DNA from: Campylobacterota bacterium
GTDB taxonomy: Bacteria; Campylobacterota; Campylobacteria; Campylobacterales; SZUA-545
Length of the DNA stretch: 14,649 nt
Assembly: GCA_003561815.1 (NCBI GenBank)
Contig: PWVP01000016.1
Coordinates: 1 to 14,649 of the forward strand
Direction: 5' to 3'
Each line of letters begins with the position of its first letter. Position 1 is the stretch's first letter. Positions 1 to 7,079 of this stretch are shown here, piece by piece. Position numbers and translations under genes: made by a program. The notes beneath the pieces were generated by a model. The model was not told the DNA's origin. It saw nothing but the letters and a program-made list of their open reading frames with translations, and searched no databases.

Positions 1-1110
1 ACGATCCAGGCTGAGGGTGGAGTTGATGACGCGGTTTCGGCGTACTTGCGTCACGCGGCAACCGAAGAGGAGAGCATGATGGGAAAGCCCGGTACGCTCG
101 GGCGGAGAGCCACAAGCCGCCGGAGCGCGAGCACAGCCGGGTCAGGGGAGGCTCCAGAAGACAAGCGTCTCGAGATCGTGGATATCTCCTTTCTGGACGG
201 TACGGGGAACGAGCGTCAGGTCTTCCGGGTGGGTGAGCCGTGGACAGTCCGCCTGCGGTATAGATCCTCCGGTGTAACGAAGGCCCCCGTCTTCACACTT
301 GCTGTCGCTCGAAACGACGGTCTGCAAGTCTGTCGTTGCGATACTCGCTCCTCCCGTCTGAGCATTCCTTCCGTCGAGGGCGGGGGGGAACTCTTCTATA
401 GGGTCAAAGAGTTGCCTCTGATGGAGGGCACCTACTTCGTCTCAGCGTCGAGCCCTGGTCATACCGATGGCATCCCCCGTGATAGCCGGGACCGTCCGGC
501 GGCTTTCAAAGTGCGTCAGGTGGAGTCTGGGGAACGGTACGGACTGGTCAGCTTGGCAGGAAGATGGGATTGGAAACCCGACGCAGGCCCTCCCCCTGCC
601 CGTTGGCTTTCGAACCTACCCGCGGGCCCGGAAGGAGGTCGCGAGCGAACGCCTGATCTCGGGCAGCGGTGGGGAACGGGGGAAGTTAGAGTTGTGAACG
701 TCTCCTTTGTCGATGCCACAGGGACGCTCCGCCGTGTGTTTGAAGTGGGCGAGCCTTGGATGGTTAGACTCCGCTATCAGGCTGATCGCGAGGTTGAGAA
801 TCCCGTCTTTGGACTGGCAGTTCATCGAAGCGACGGCGTACACATATGTGGGCCGAACAGCTATTTCGGCGGCCTGACAATCCCTAGGATTGGGGGCCAG
901 GGCGAGGTGTTGTACACGGTGGACAGCCTTCCATTGATGGAGGGAGAGTACTACCTCTCGATTTCGGCTCACGATCGGGCTGACAAGGTGATGTACGACT
1001 ATCATGATCGCGCGTACCCCTTCAGGGTGTGTCATGTAGACCAGGCTGACGGCAACGGGATTGTGTCGCTTGACGGTCACTGGGCTTTGGCTGTCGGAGA
1101 TAGATCATGA
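1..1110 (+). CDS. Wzt-like polysaccharide ABC-transporter ATPase, C-terminal part, with two tandem Wzt_C domains (5' end outside window)
   Basis: The reading frame is open from base 1, so this is the 3' part of a longer gene. The first residues (TIQAEGGVDDAVSAYLRH) look like the end of an ABC ATPase domain, where a '.G....V..YL' segment follows the last strand. A basic, Ser-rich linker follows (about 78-168). Next come two homologous beta-rich units, 169-573 and 685-1092. Each begins like '[IV]V[DN][IV]SF[LV]D.TG', continues with 'VGEPW.VRLRY' and 'LPLMEG.Y', and ends 'G[LI]VSL.G.W'. This is the pattern of the Wzt C-terminal domain, which in ABC-exported O-antigens binds the non-reducing end of the finished glycan and couples it to export. 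The ATPase would act in the cytoplasm with a Wzm-type permease, not seen here and expected upstream. A TTG at 46 could be called as a start, but nothing marks it as one. The family call is good; the duplication is directly visible. Confidence 0.85.
   Translation, partial: TIQAEGGVDDAVSAYLRHAATEEESMMGKPGTLGRRATSRRSASTAGSGEAPEDKRLEIVDISFLDGTGNERQVFRVGEPWTVRLRYRSSGVTKAPVFTLAVARNDGLQVCRCDTRSSRLSIPSVEGGGELFYRVKELPLMEGTYFVSASSPGHTDGIPRDSRDRPAAFKVRQVESGERYGLVSLAGRWDWKPDAGPPPARWLSNLPAGPEGGRERTPDLGQRWGTGEVRVVNVSFVDATGTLRRVFEVGEPWMVRLRYQADREVENPVFGLAVHRSDGVHICGPNSYFGGLTIPRIGGQGEVLYTVDSLPLMEGEYYLSISAHDRADKVMYDYHDRAYPFRVCHVDQADGNGIVSLDGHWALAVGDRS
169..573 (+). other. Wzt_C-like carbohydrate-binding domain, copy A (divergent)
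   Basis: First of two homologous domains in the transporter ATPase. It keeps the opening strand (IVDISFLDGTG), the 'FRVGEPWTVRLRY' strand and 'LPLMEGTYFVS'. The usual late 'YD..D.A.PF.V' segment has become 'PRDSRDRPAAFKV', and the 'C.PNS' turn has become 'CRCDTRSS'. Copy A therefore looks less canonical than copy B and may bind a different ligand or serve a structural role. Confidence 0.75.
685..1092 (+). other. Wzt_C-like carbohydrate-binding domain, copy B (canonical)
   Basis: Second domain, separated from copy A by a linker of about 37 residues rich in Pro, Gly and Arg. It carries 'VVNVSFVDATG', 'FEVGEPWMVRLRY', 'ICGPNSYFGG', 'LPLMEGEYYLSISAHD' and 'YDYHDRAYPFRV', close to the pattern known for Wzt C-terminal domains. 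It is the better candidate for binding the chain end. The two copies share protein motifs but differ at many synonymous sites, so the duplication is not recent. Confidence 0.8.
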
Positions 1111-2516
1111 ATGCAGCGGCATCCGTGCTGATCATCAGTCACGACGTTGTGGGTGCGAAGATGGCCGGTCCTGGGATACGGTACTGGGAGTTGGCGCGGG
1201 TCCTGGCTCCGCAGTTCCATGTCGTTCTGGCTGTTCCCGGCGATACTTCCCTTCGCCCTCCTGATGACGTAAGGCTAAGGTCCTATCAGCCAGGGGAATG
1301 GAGCACCCTGGCGCGGGCCGCAGAACAGGCGAATGCGATTCTTCTCTGCGGAGACGTGCTGATGTGGTTCCCGGAGTTGGAGGAGATCGAGACCCCCTTG
1401 ATCGTGGACGGCTACGATCCGCACACGCTGGAGGCGCTGGCGCATTTCGCGGGGTCACCAGAGCAGTCGCTGAGATACCGGCACCGCAGACAGGTCCTGC
1501 GTACCCAGTGTCGCGCTGGGGATTTCTTCATCTGCGCCAGCGAGCGGCAGCGGGACTGGTGGCTGGGCCTGTTGGAGGCCGCGGGTCGGATCAACCCACA
1601 TACCTATAACGAAGACCCGTCACTGCGCAAGCTCATTGACGTCGTACCCTATGGGCTACCCTCTGTGCCTCCACATCACAGTGAACAGGTGCTCAAGGGG
1701 GTGTGGCCGGGAATCGCGCCAGAGGATAGGGTCCTGCTGTGGGGCGGAGGGCTTTGGCAGTGGCTGGACCCGCTGACGGCCGTACAGGCGATGGCCCTGA
1801 TCCGGGAACGGTGCGACGATGTACGCCTGGTATTCCCTGGCACTCGCCACCCGAATCCGGCGGTGCCCGATATGCCAATCCGAGAAGAAACGGTGCGGTT
1901 GTCCGAAGAGCTGGGTCTTCTCAACGAGCACGTCTTCTTTGGCGACTGGGTCCCTTACGAGGATTGGCCCTGCTACCTGCTGGAGGCGGATGTGGGGCTC
2001 TCACTCCACTTCGACACGGTGGAGGCGAGGTTGGCTTTTCGCAGCCGGGTGCTCGATTACGTCTGGGCCGGATTGCCGATGGTGGTTACGGAAGGTGATT
2101 CGCTCAGTCAGCAGGTCGACCGTCTAGGGTTAGGAGAGATGATCGGGTACGGGGAGGAACAAGAGCTGGCCACAGCTGTGCTGCGACTGCTGGACAAACC
2201 GCGGTTGAGTTTCGACGGTCCTTTCGCCAAGGCACAACGAGCCTTCACGTGGGAGCGTGCCGTGGTGCCCCTGGCAGAGTTCTGCAGGAATCCGCGCCGT
2301 GTCCCGGACAGAACAGTAGATTCAGACCACAACACCAGGCGTGACGCCACTGATGTTAGGCGGCAGGGGGAGATGGAGACCCTGCAGGCCATCATCGCTA
2401 ATCAGGAGGCTAAGATTGACCAGCTCCAAGAGCGGCTATCAAGCCTTGAGCAGGGACGGTTCATTCGCATGATGAAATGGCTCCATGAGGTCCGCCCGTG
2501 GAAGGTGAATGTGTGA
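1107..2516 (+). CDS. GT4-like glycosyltransferase with C-terminal coiled coil
   Basis: Predicted cytoplasmic GT-B transferase of 469 residues. The start is the ATG of an ATGA overlap with the transporter gene, with an SD (GGAG, 1096-1099) seven bases upstream. The N-terminal Rossmann part has 'VLIISHDVVG' followed by a loop 'MAGPGIRYWELA' (about 19-30), characteristic of one GT4-like subfamily. The C-terminal half has 'LLWGGGLWQWLDP' and 'HFDTVEARLAFRSRVLDY' (301-318), then 'WAGLPMVVTEGD'. This subfamily carries 'AFR.R.LDY' in place of the classical EX7E motif, so I do not read the missing second Glu as damage. The last 50 or so residues (from about 420) form a charged heptad helix ending in 'FIRMMKWLHEVRPWKVNV'. 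Such a tail may mediate oligomerisation or membrane or partner contact. Donor and acceptor sugars cannot be told from sequence. Confidence 0.85.
   Translation: MNAAASVLIISHDVVGAKMAGPGIRYWELARVLAPQFHVVLAVPGDTSLRPPDDVRLRSYQPGEWSTLARAAEQANAILLCGDVLMWFPELEEIETPLIVDGYDPHTLEALAHFAGSPEQSLRYRHRRQVLRTQCRAGDFFICASERQRDWWLGLLEAAGRINPHTYNEDPSLRKLIDVVPYGLPSVPPHHSEQVLKGVWPGIAPEDRVLLWGGGLWQWLDPLTAVQAMALIRERCDDVRLVFPGTRHPNPAVPDMPIREETVRLSEELGLLNEHVFFGDWVPYEDWPCYLLEADVGLSLHFDTVEARLAFRSRVLDYVWAGLPMVVTEGDSLSQQVDRLGLGEMIGYGEEQELATAVLRLLDKPRLSFDGPFAKAQRAFTWERAVVPLAEFCRNPRRVPDRTVDSDHNTRRDATDVRRQGEMETLQAIIANQEAKIDQLQERLSSLEQGRFIRMMKWLHEVRPWKVNV
2500..2508 (+). promoter_or_regulatory. Ribosome binding site that decides the GTG start at 2513
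   Basis: GGAAGGTGA lies four bases before GTG 2513, with its AAGGTG core five bases away, a good SD. The upstream in-frame GTG at 2498 would sit next to and inside this SD and has no comparable site. The GTG at 2513 also forms a GTGA overlap with the upstream stop, like the ATGA overlaps elsewhere in the window. Confidence 0.75.
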
Positions 2517-4006
2517 AGGCCTCGGTGATCGTGCTCTCCTGGAACGGGATGGAGTATCTTGCGGACTGCCTGGACGCGGTGCTGGCTCAGGAATACCCGG
2601 ATTTCGAGGTCATCGTCGTCGACAATGGATCCAGCGACGGCTCGGCGGATTTCGTCGAGCGGCAGTATCCGTCAGTCCGACTGATCCGCAACGAACGCAA
2701 CTTGGGTTTTGCGGCCGGCAACAACATCGGCCTTCTGGCGGCCACCGGTGACGTGCTGGTGCTGCTGAATCAGGACACCGTGGTGGAACCGGGCTGGCTC
2801 GAGACGCTGGTGACTGCCCTGGAGGATCCCACGATCGGAATGGTGGGATGCAAGTTGCTCTACCCCGATGGGACCATCCAACATGCAGGTGGCCGCATCG
2901 TGGATTCGCGCGGGTCCTCACGGCATATCGGCCGTGGCGAGCCGGACACCGGCCAGTATGACACAATGGAGGAAGTAGAATTCGTCACTGGGGCGGCCCT
3001 TGCCGTGTCGCGGGATACCTTCGCACGAGTGGGACCCCTGGACGAGGGGTTCGCACCCGCCTACTACGAAGATACTGACTGGAGCTACCGAGTTAGGAAG
3101 GCCGGCCTGCGCGTCGTCTACTGCCCGACGGCGGTTGCGACCCATTTCGAGTCCCCCTCCCTTGAGATGGGAGCTTACTCCCACCACGTCTTCTTCCATT
3201 ACGGGCGACTGCGCTTCCTGCTCAAGCACCAGACGTTGGACTGGCTCTGGGACCAGTTCGCTCCGGCGGAAGCATCAGGAATTCGGGCTATGTCCCGGGG
3301 GAACGAGTTGATGGCAGTGCGCCAAGCCTGCCTGCGAATGCTCTTCGATTTGCCCGAGGTGGCCCGGTACCGGACGGACGCAGAGGGCGTTGTCGATGAA
3401 TGGAACTCATTGCTGTCGTTGGTCATCGACCTTCGAGCTGCGTGTGTACAGGCGGGGGCAGATCCGTACCTCACGGAGGAGATTGATCGCATCAGGGAGC
3501 GCGCCATCGGGACCCAGGTATTGGAGGATGCTCGCCATCGACAAGAATGCTCTGAGACGGAGAAGATGAATGCCGGGCGGGTGCCGGGGAAAGCAGCGGA
3601 CACCCCTGGAACCAGGGCACAGCTGCTGCAGGAAGAGTGTTACGCCTGGGAGCAGGAGCTGACGGAGAGGCCAGGAATGGTTACAGCTATCCGCCGTTTC
3701 TTCTACAGGGCTCTTCTTCCCGCGCCCATACGGTCGATGGTGGAAAGACAACCTTGCTTCAACCGGGCCCTCACGGACCAGGTTGCGACGATCGCGACGA
3801 CCCAGACCGAGCTAAGCGTGAGGCAGAATGAGATAGCGGTGACCCAGGTGGCGATTCTGAACCTGGTCAGTGAGTTGCTGGTGCGCCTCACCGCTACCGA
3901 CGGGGATGCAGCCCAGAGCACCCGCGAGATAACCACCCTCGCCGAGGCTCTTGCACGCCTGGATCATACCCTACGGGCCGTAGGGACCGATCTGTTCAGA
4001 CTATGA
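2513..4006 (+). CDS. GT2 family glycosyltransferase, WbbL/rhamnosyltransferase-like, with long helical tail
   Basis: A GT-A fold inverting transferase of 497 residues from GTG 2513; an upstream GTG at 2498 would add five residues. Residues 1-240 are a typical GT2 domain: 'ASVIVLSWNG' at the N-terminus, 'VVDNGSSDGS' (about 36-44) for nucleotide binding, 'NERNLGFAAGNN' (60-71), the metal-binding motif region 'LLNQD' (84-88), and 'YYEDTDWSYRVRKAG' (184-198) with the ED.DW acceptor/catalytic motif. This set is typical of the WbbL-like branch, often rhamnosyltransferases in O-antigen synthesis, but the sugar is not proven. Residues from about 250 on are unusual: a helical extension with 'RRFFYRALLPAPIRSMVERQ.CFNRALTDQV' and then a coiled coil (about 415-490). 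The tail resembles in style the small protein at 6537-7079. Overlaps of four bases on both sides indicate coupled translation. Confidence 0.88.
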   Translation: MKASVIVLSWNGMEYLADCLDAVLAQEYPDFEVIVVDNGSSDGSADFVERQYPSVRLIRNERNLGFAAGNNIGLLAATGDVLVLLNQDTVVEPGWLETLVTALEDPTIGMVGCKLLYPDGTIQHAGGRIVDSRGSSRHIGRGEPDTGQYDTMEEVEFVTGAALAVSRDTFARVGPLDEGFAPAYYEDTDWSYRVRKAGLRVVYCPTAVATHFESPSLEMGAYSHHVFFHYGRLRFLLKHQTLDWLWDQFAPAEASGIRAMSRGNELMAVRQACLRMLFDLPEVARYRTDAEGVVDEWNSLLSLVIDLRAACVQAGADPYLTEEIDRIRERAIGTQVLEDARHRQECSETEKMNAGRVPGKAADTPGTRAQLLQEECYAWEQELTERPGMVTAIRRFFYRALLPAPIRSMVERQPCFNRALTDQVATIATTQTELSVRQNEIAVTQVAILNLVSELLVRLTATDGDAAQSTREITTLAEALARLDHTLRAVGTDLFRL

Positions 4007-6537
4007 ACCGACCAGTCATCTGTACTATCATCGCCAAGAACTACCTTGCGCAGGCGCGCTGCTTGACTGAATCATTCCTGACCCATCATCCTGAAGGGCA
4101 CGTCTTCGCGCTATTGGTGGATCGCGCCGATGGATACTTCGATCCGGAGGCAGAGCCGTTCACTGTCCTGCAGGTGGAGGATGTAGACATCCCTGACCTC
4201 GCGGCGATGGCCTTTCGTTACACCCTGCTGGAGCTGAGCACCGCCGTCAAACCGTTCTTCCTGCAATATCTTCTCGGATCGTACGACTACGACACCGTCT
4301 GCTACTTCGATCCGGATATCTACTTCTATCAGCGCATCGACGACATATGGAAAGCACTCGATGACTGCACGATAGTCTTGACCCCTCATCTCACCGGTCC
4401 GCTGGACTACGGACACAATCCCAACGAGATCCTGATCTTGCGGTCTGGCGTCTACAACCTGGGTTTCATCGGAATATCTCGGCGTCCCCAGACCCTGCAA
4501 TTCCTCGACTGGTGGGCGTCAAGGCTGACCAAGTACTGCGTGGTGGACCACGACCGAGGGTTCTTTGTCGACCAGCGCTGGGTAGACTTGGTACCCGGGC
4601 GTTTTCCCGGCGTCCTTGTCAACCAGGATCCTGGCTGCAACGTTGCGTACTGGAATCTGTACCATCGGGAGGTAGCTCGGGATGGTGACCGGTGGACGGT
4701 CAATGGCAAGCCGCTCCGGTTCTTCCATTTTAGCGGCTATTCTCCCGACCGACCGGATGAGCTTTCGAAGTTTCAGAATCGATACGACTTTGATGACCTG
4801 CCTCATCTGCGTTCCCTGTTTGACGCATACGGGCAACGTCTGCTAGCCAATGGCTATGACAGGGTCAAGACCTGGCCCAACGCTTACTCCACGCTGTCGG
4901 CCGGGGGGGTAGTGATTCCCGATGCAGCGCGCCATCTGTGGCGCAGCTTCGAGACTGAGGATCCGACCTGGGAGCCTCCTGTCGACATCGCTAGGCCCGA
5001 TTTCTCCTCCGTAATTCTCGAATGGTTAGATGAGCCAGTCGATGAGAAGAAGCCCCTGATCACGCGCCTGGCGCTAGCCGTCCATCAACAGCAGGAGGGG
5101 CTGCAAGCCCGTTTTCCGGATGTGCTGGCGCGTGACCGCGTGGCATATGCGCGCTGGTACGTCACCTCCGTGGAGGAGACATATCAGTTCGATCCCTACT
5201 TCGTCGCAGCGATGAGTGCCTCCCTGGACACCGATGTGGGCGCGAAGACTCGTGCCTATCAGGTTCTCACCCGTTGGCTGTTTCGCCTTGGGCTGGGTCA
5301 GCGTCTGGAGACCCTGTTGGGGGAGCCCTTGGTTAGCCGGATTCGCGACGCCTTCGTGCCGCGGGGAGCAGGTCACAACCCGGCCCACTCACTGGCGATG
5401 GAGAGAGGATCGCCTCCGGGCGTGCCGGCCACATCTGAACAGATCGGCGTCAACGTCATCGGATATCTATCGGACGAGACAGGTGTTGGGGAGAGCGCGC
5501 GCGCCACAATGCGGGCCCTATCGGAGGAGAGCTTCCCCCTGGCCTGGACCATGGTTAGCAGCAGTCACGCCCGTCAGGCAGATTGTTCGGTACTGCACCT
5601 GCCGGAGGGTCACCCGTATGGCACCAACCTCTTCTACGTGAACGCCGATCAGATGACCAGCGTCTACCAAGAGCTGGGCCCGAGCTTCTTCCGAAGCAAG
5701 TACAACATCGCTTGCTGGTTCTGGGAGCTGGAGCGCTTTCCCGAAGCGTGGATGGACCGGTTCTCGATTCTGGATGAGATCTGGGTGGGCAGCCGTTTCG
5801 TGCAGAACACTCTGGCCCACGTGGCGCCGATTCCCGTGGTGATCATGGGCGTCGGCATAGATCGCAGACCCGCTCTGGAGATCAGCCGGGCGGATCTTGG
5901 CCTGGCAGAAGACAGGCTGATCTACCTCTATGTCTTCGACATGCTCAGTGTGGTTCAGCGCAAGAATCCCTATGGTGTGATTGAGGCCTATCGTCGGGCA
6001 TTCGGTCCGGATTTTGAGCAGACTCAACTGGTCATCAAGGTGACCAAACTGGAGGATTACCCGGAACACAGAGCGCGGTTGCAGGCAGCAGTGTCCGCAG
6101 TAGGTGGACTCTTAATCGACGGCTATTTCGATCGTGTTAGGCTCGATGCTCTCTTCGCGAGCTGTGATGTCTACGTCTCGTTGCACCGTTCCGAGGGCTT
6201 CGGGATGACGATTGCGGAAGCGATGTGCCTTGGCAAGCCTGTGATTGCCACCGACTATGGCGGCAATACTGACTTCATGACTGTCGCCAACAGTTACCCG
6301 GTGGCCTACTCTCTGACCGATTTGAAGCAGAGCTATCCCCCATACGAGAAGGGACAATTTTGGGCTGAGCCAGATCTGGATCACGCTGCGGTGCAGATGC
6401 GTGAAATCTTCGAGAACTGCGATGAAGCCAAGCGCAAGGGCCGACGAGCTGCGAAGGACATTCAACGCTTGTACGGTCGCCAGTCGATGGCACGCAGGGT
6501 GATCCAGCGGCTCCAGAGAGTTGCAGCTCATAGCTGA
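4003..6537 (+). CDS. Two-domain glycosyltransferase: N-terminal DxD (GT-A-like) half and C-terminal GT4 half
   Basis: Large 844-residue protein expected to add two sugars. Residues 1 to about 285 resemble the nucleotide-diphospho-sugar transferase superfamily: 'ICTIIAKNYLAQARCL' at the start, 'ELSTAVKPFF', the DxD motif in 'CYFDPDIYFY' (D103, D105), 'NLGFIGI', 'FVDQRWVDL' and 'RFFHFSGYSP'. A helical linker (about 300-480) has 'RLALAVHQQQEGLQARFPDVL'. The GT4 half (about 480-840) has the Gly loop 'DETGVGESAR' (491-500), 'WFWELERFP', 'RKNPYGVIEAYRRAF' and an intact EX7E motif, E731 and E739, in 'HRSEGFGMTIAEAM', then 'TDYGGNTDF'. There is no strong SD, so translation probably depends on the ATGA overlap with the upstream gene. 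The protein at 9334-11883 is its paralogue over the full length. Both halves look active; substrates are unknown. Confidence 0.88.
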   Translation: MNRPVICTIIAKNYLAQARCLTESFLTHHPEGHVFALLVDRADGYFDPEAEPFTVLQVEDVDIPDLAAMAFRYTLLELSTAVKPFFLQYLLGSYDYDTVCYFDPDIYFYQRIDDIWKALDDCTIVLTPHLTGPLDYGHNPNEILILRSGVYNLGFIGISRRPQTLQFLDWWASRLTKYCVVDHDRGFFVDQRWVDLVPGRFPGVLVNQDPGCNVAYWNLYHREVARDGDRWTVNGKPLRFFHFSGYSPDRPDELSKFQNRYDFDDLPHLRSLFDAYGQRLLANGYDRVKTWPNAYSTLSAGGVVIPDAARHLWRSFETEDPTWEPPVDIARPDFSSVILEWLDEPVDEKKPLITRLALAVHQQQEGLQARFPDVLARDRVAYARWYVTSVEETYQFDPYFVAAMSASLDTDVGAKTRAYQVLTRWLFRLGLGQRLETLLGEPLVSRIRDAFVPRGAGHNPAHSLAMERGSPPGVPATSEQIGVNVIGYLSDETGVGESARATMRALSEESFPLAWTMVSSSHARQADCSVLHLPEGHPYGTNLFYVNADQMTSVYQELGPSFFRSKYNIACWFWELERFPEAWMDRFSILDEIWVGSRFVQNTLAHVAPIPVVIMGVGIDRRPALEISRADLGLAEDRLIYLYVFDMLSVVQRKNPYGVIEAYRRAFGPDFEQTQLVIKVTKLEDYPEHRARLQAAVSAVGGLLIDGYFDRVRLDALFASCDVYVSLHRSEGFGMTIAEAMCLGKPVIATDYGGNTDFMTVANSYPVAYSLTDLKQSYPPYEKGQFWAEPDLDHAAVQMREIFENCDEAKRKGRRAAKDIQRLYGRQSMARRVIQRLQRVAAHS
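4028..4046 (+). repeat. 19-base direct repeat shared with 9359-9377
   Basis: TCATCGCCAAGAACTACCT is identical here and at 9359-9377. Both copies encode the 'IAKNYL' start of the paralogous two-domain GTs. The match is part of the paralogy, not a mobile-element repeat, but gives a site where recombination could remove or duplicate the genes between. Confidence 0.9.
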
Positions 6538-7079
6538 TGGCGGACAGAACCCACAGAGAGGGGATGAGGGATATGGGCGAACCCGAAGACGAAACAACCA
6601 TCGAGATTGAGACCCCGGGAGTTGATGCCGACGCAATCATGAAGCAGATCCGCGAGAACCTGCGTTCTCGTCGCGAGGAGGCCGAAGCGTGCAGCTTCGA
6701 CCTCAACGGTCTCGCTGTAGGCCGGTACCGGGGGCGCTTTGCCCCAGATCTTCACCGGAGCCTGCGCCAACTGAGCCTTTCTAGCTCGCGGGTAGGGGTG
6801 AGCGTATCGGTCTCGGACGAGGGTGGTGTGCCTATCATCTCTTCCCTTAGTCGTCGACTCCGCAGAGCATTTCACCAGCTGGTGGTCTTTTACGTCAACA
6901 AACTGGCAGTCCAGCAGGATCACCATAACAGGCAGGTGGTGCGCGTGTTGACGGAGTTGATGCAGGCATTGGAAGGTGAACCTTACGTCGAACACCTCAA
7001 GACGCTCCAGGACGATATGGAAGCTCTGCGCAGTGAAGTGACCCGCCTGACTGCACAAGCGGAGACAGACGACGGATGA
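6537..7079 (+). CDS. Small helical protein of unknown function with 'VDADAIMKQIRENLRSRR' head
   Basis: 180 residues, no catalytic domain recognised. The first ATG overlaps the upstream stop by one base (TGATG). ATG 6573 is a serious alternative start, because GAGAGGGG at 6556-6563 sits nine bases before it, giving 168 residues. Visible parts, numbered from 6537: an acidic start, the head 'VDADAIMKQIRENLRSRREE' (about 29-48), a variable middle, a basic amphipathic stretch 'SSLSRRLRRAFHQLVVFYVNKLAVQQ', and a C-terminal coiled coil ending 'EALRSEVTRLTAQ'. From memory, a similar head plus an 'R..........Q..N' segment occurs at the N-terminus of some methyltransferases and GTs in bacterial glycan clusters; here it stands alone. 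No signal peptide or clear membrane span. It could be an adaptor or membrane-docking partner for neighbouring enzymes, but this is inference. Confidence 0.7.
   Translation: MADRTHREGMRDMGEPEDETTIEIETPGVDADAIMKQIRENLRSRREEAEACSFDLNGLAVGRYRGRFAPDLHRSLRQLSLSSSRVGVSVSVSDEGGVPIISSLSRRLRRAFHQLVVFYVNKLAVQQDHHNRQVVRVLTELMQALEGEPYVEHLKTLQDDMEALRSEVTRLTAQAETDDG
6556..6563 (+). promoter_or_regulatory. Possible ribosome binding site for an internal ATG at 6573
   Basis: GAGAGGGG, nine bases before ATG 6573, is the best SD in the area. It would favour a start 12 codons inside the longest frame of the small helical protein. It competes with the TGATG-coupled ATG at 6537, so the true start is undecided. Confidence 0.45.

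Noticed and set aside
616..1080. 154-codon minus-strand frame opposite the second Wzt_C domain
   Set aside because: No domain or SD seen, and the plus-strand frame has clear Wzt_C motifs.
46..1110. Separate gene starting at TTG 46
   Set aside because: The frame is open to base 1 and the residues before 46 fit the end of an ABC ATPase domain, so the gene is better read as continuing from upstream.
2498..2512. GTG 2498 as the start of the GT2 gene
   Set aside because: The SD GGAAGGTGA overlaps that codon and is correctly spaced for GTG 2513, which also gives the normal short N-terminus of the GT2 fold.
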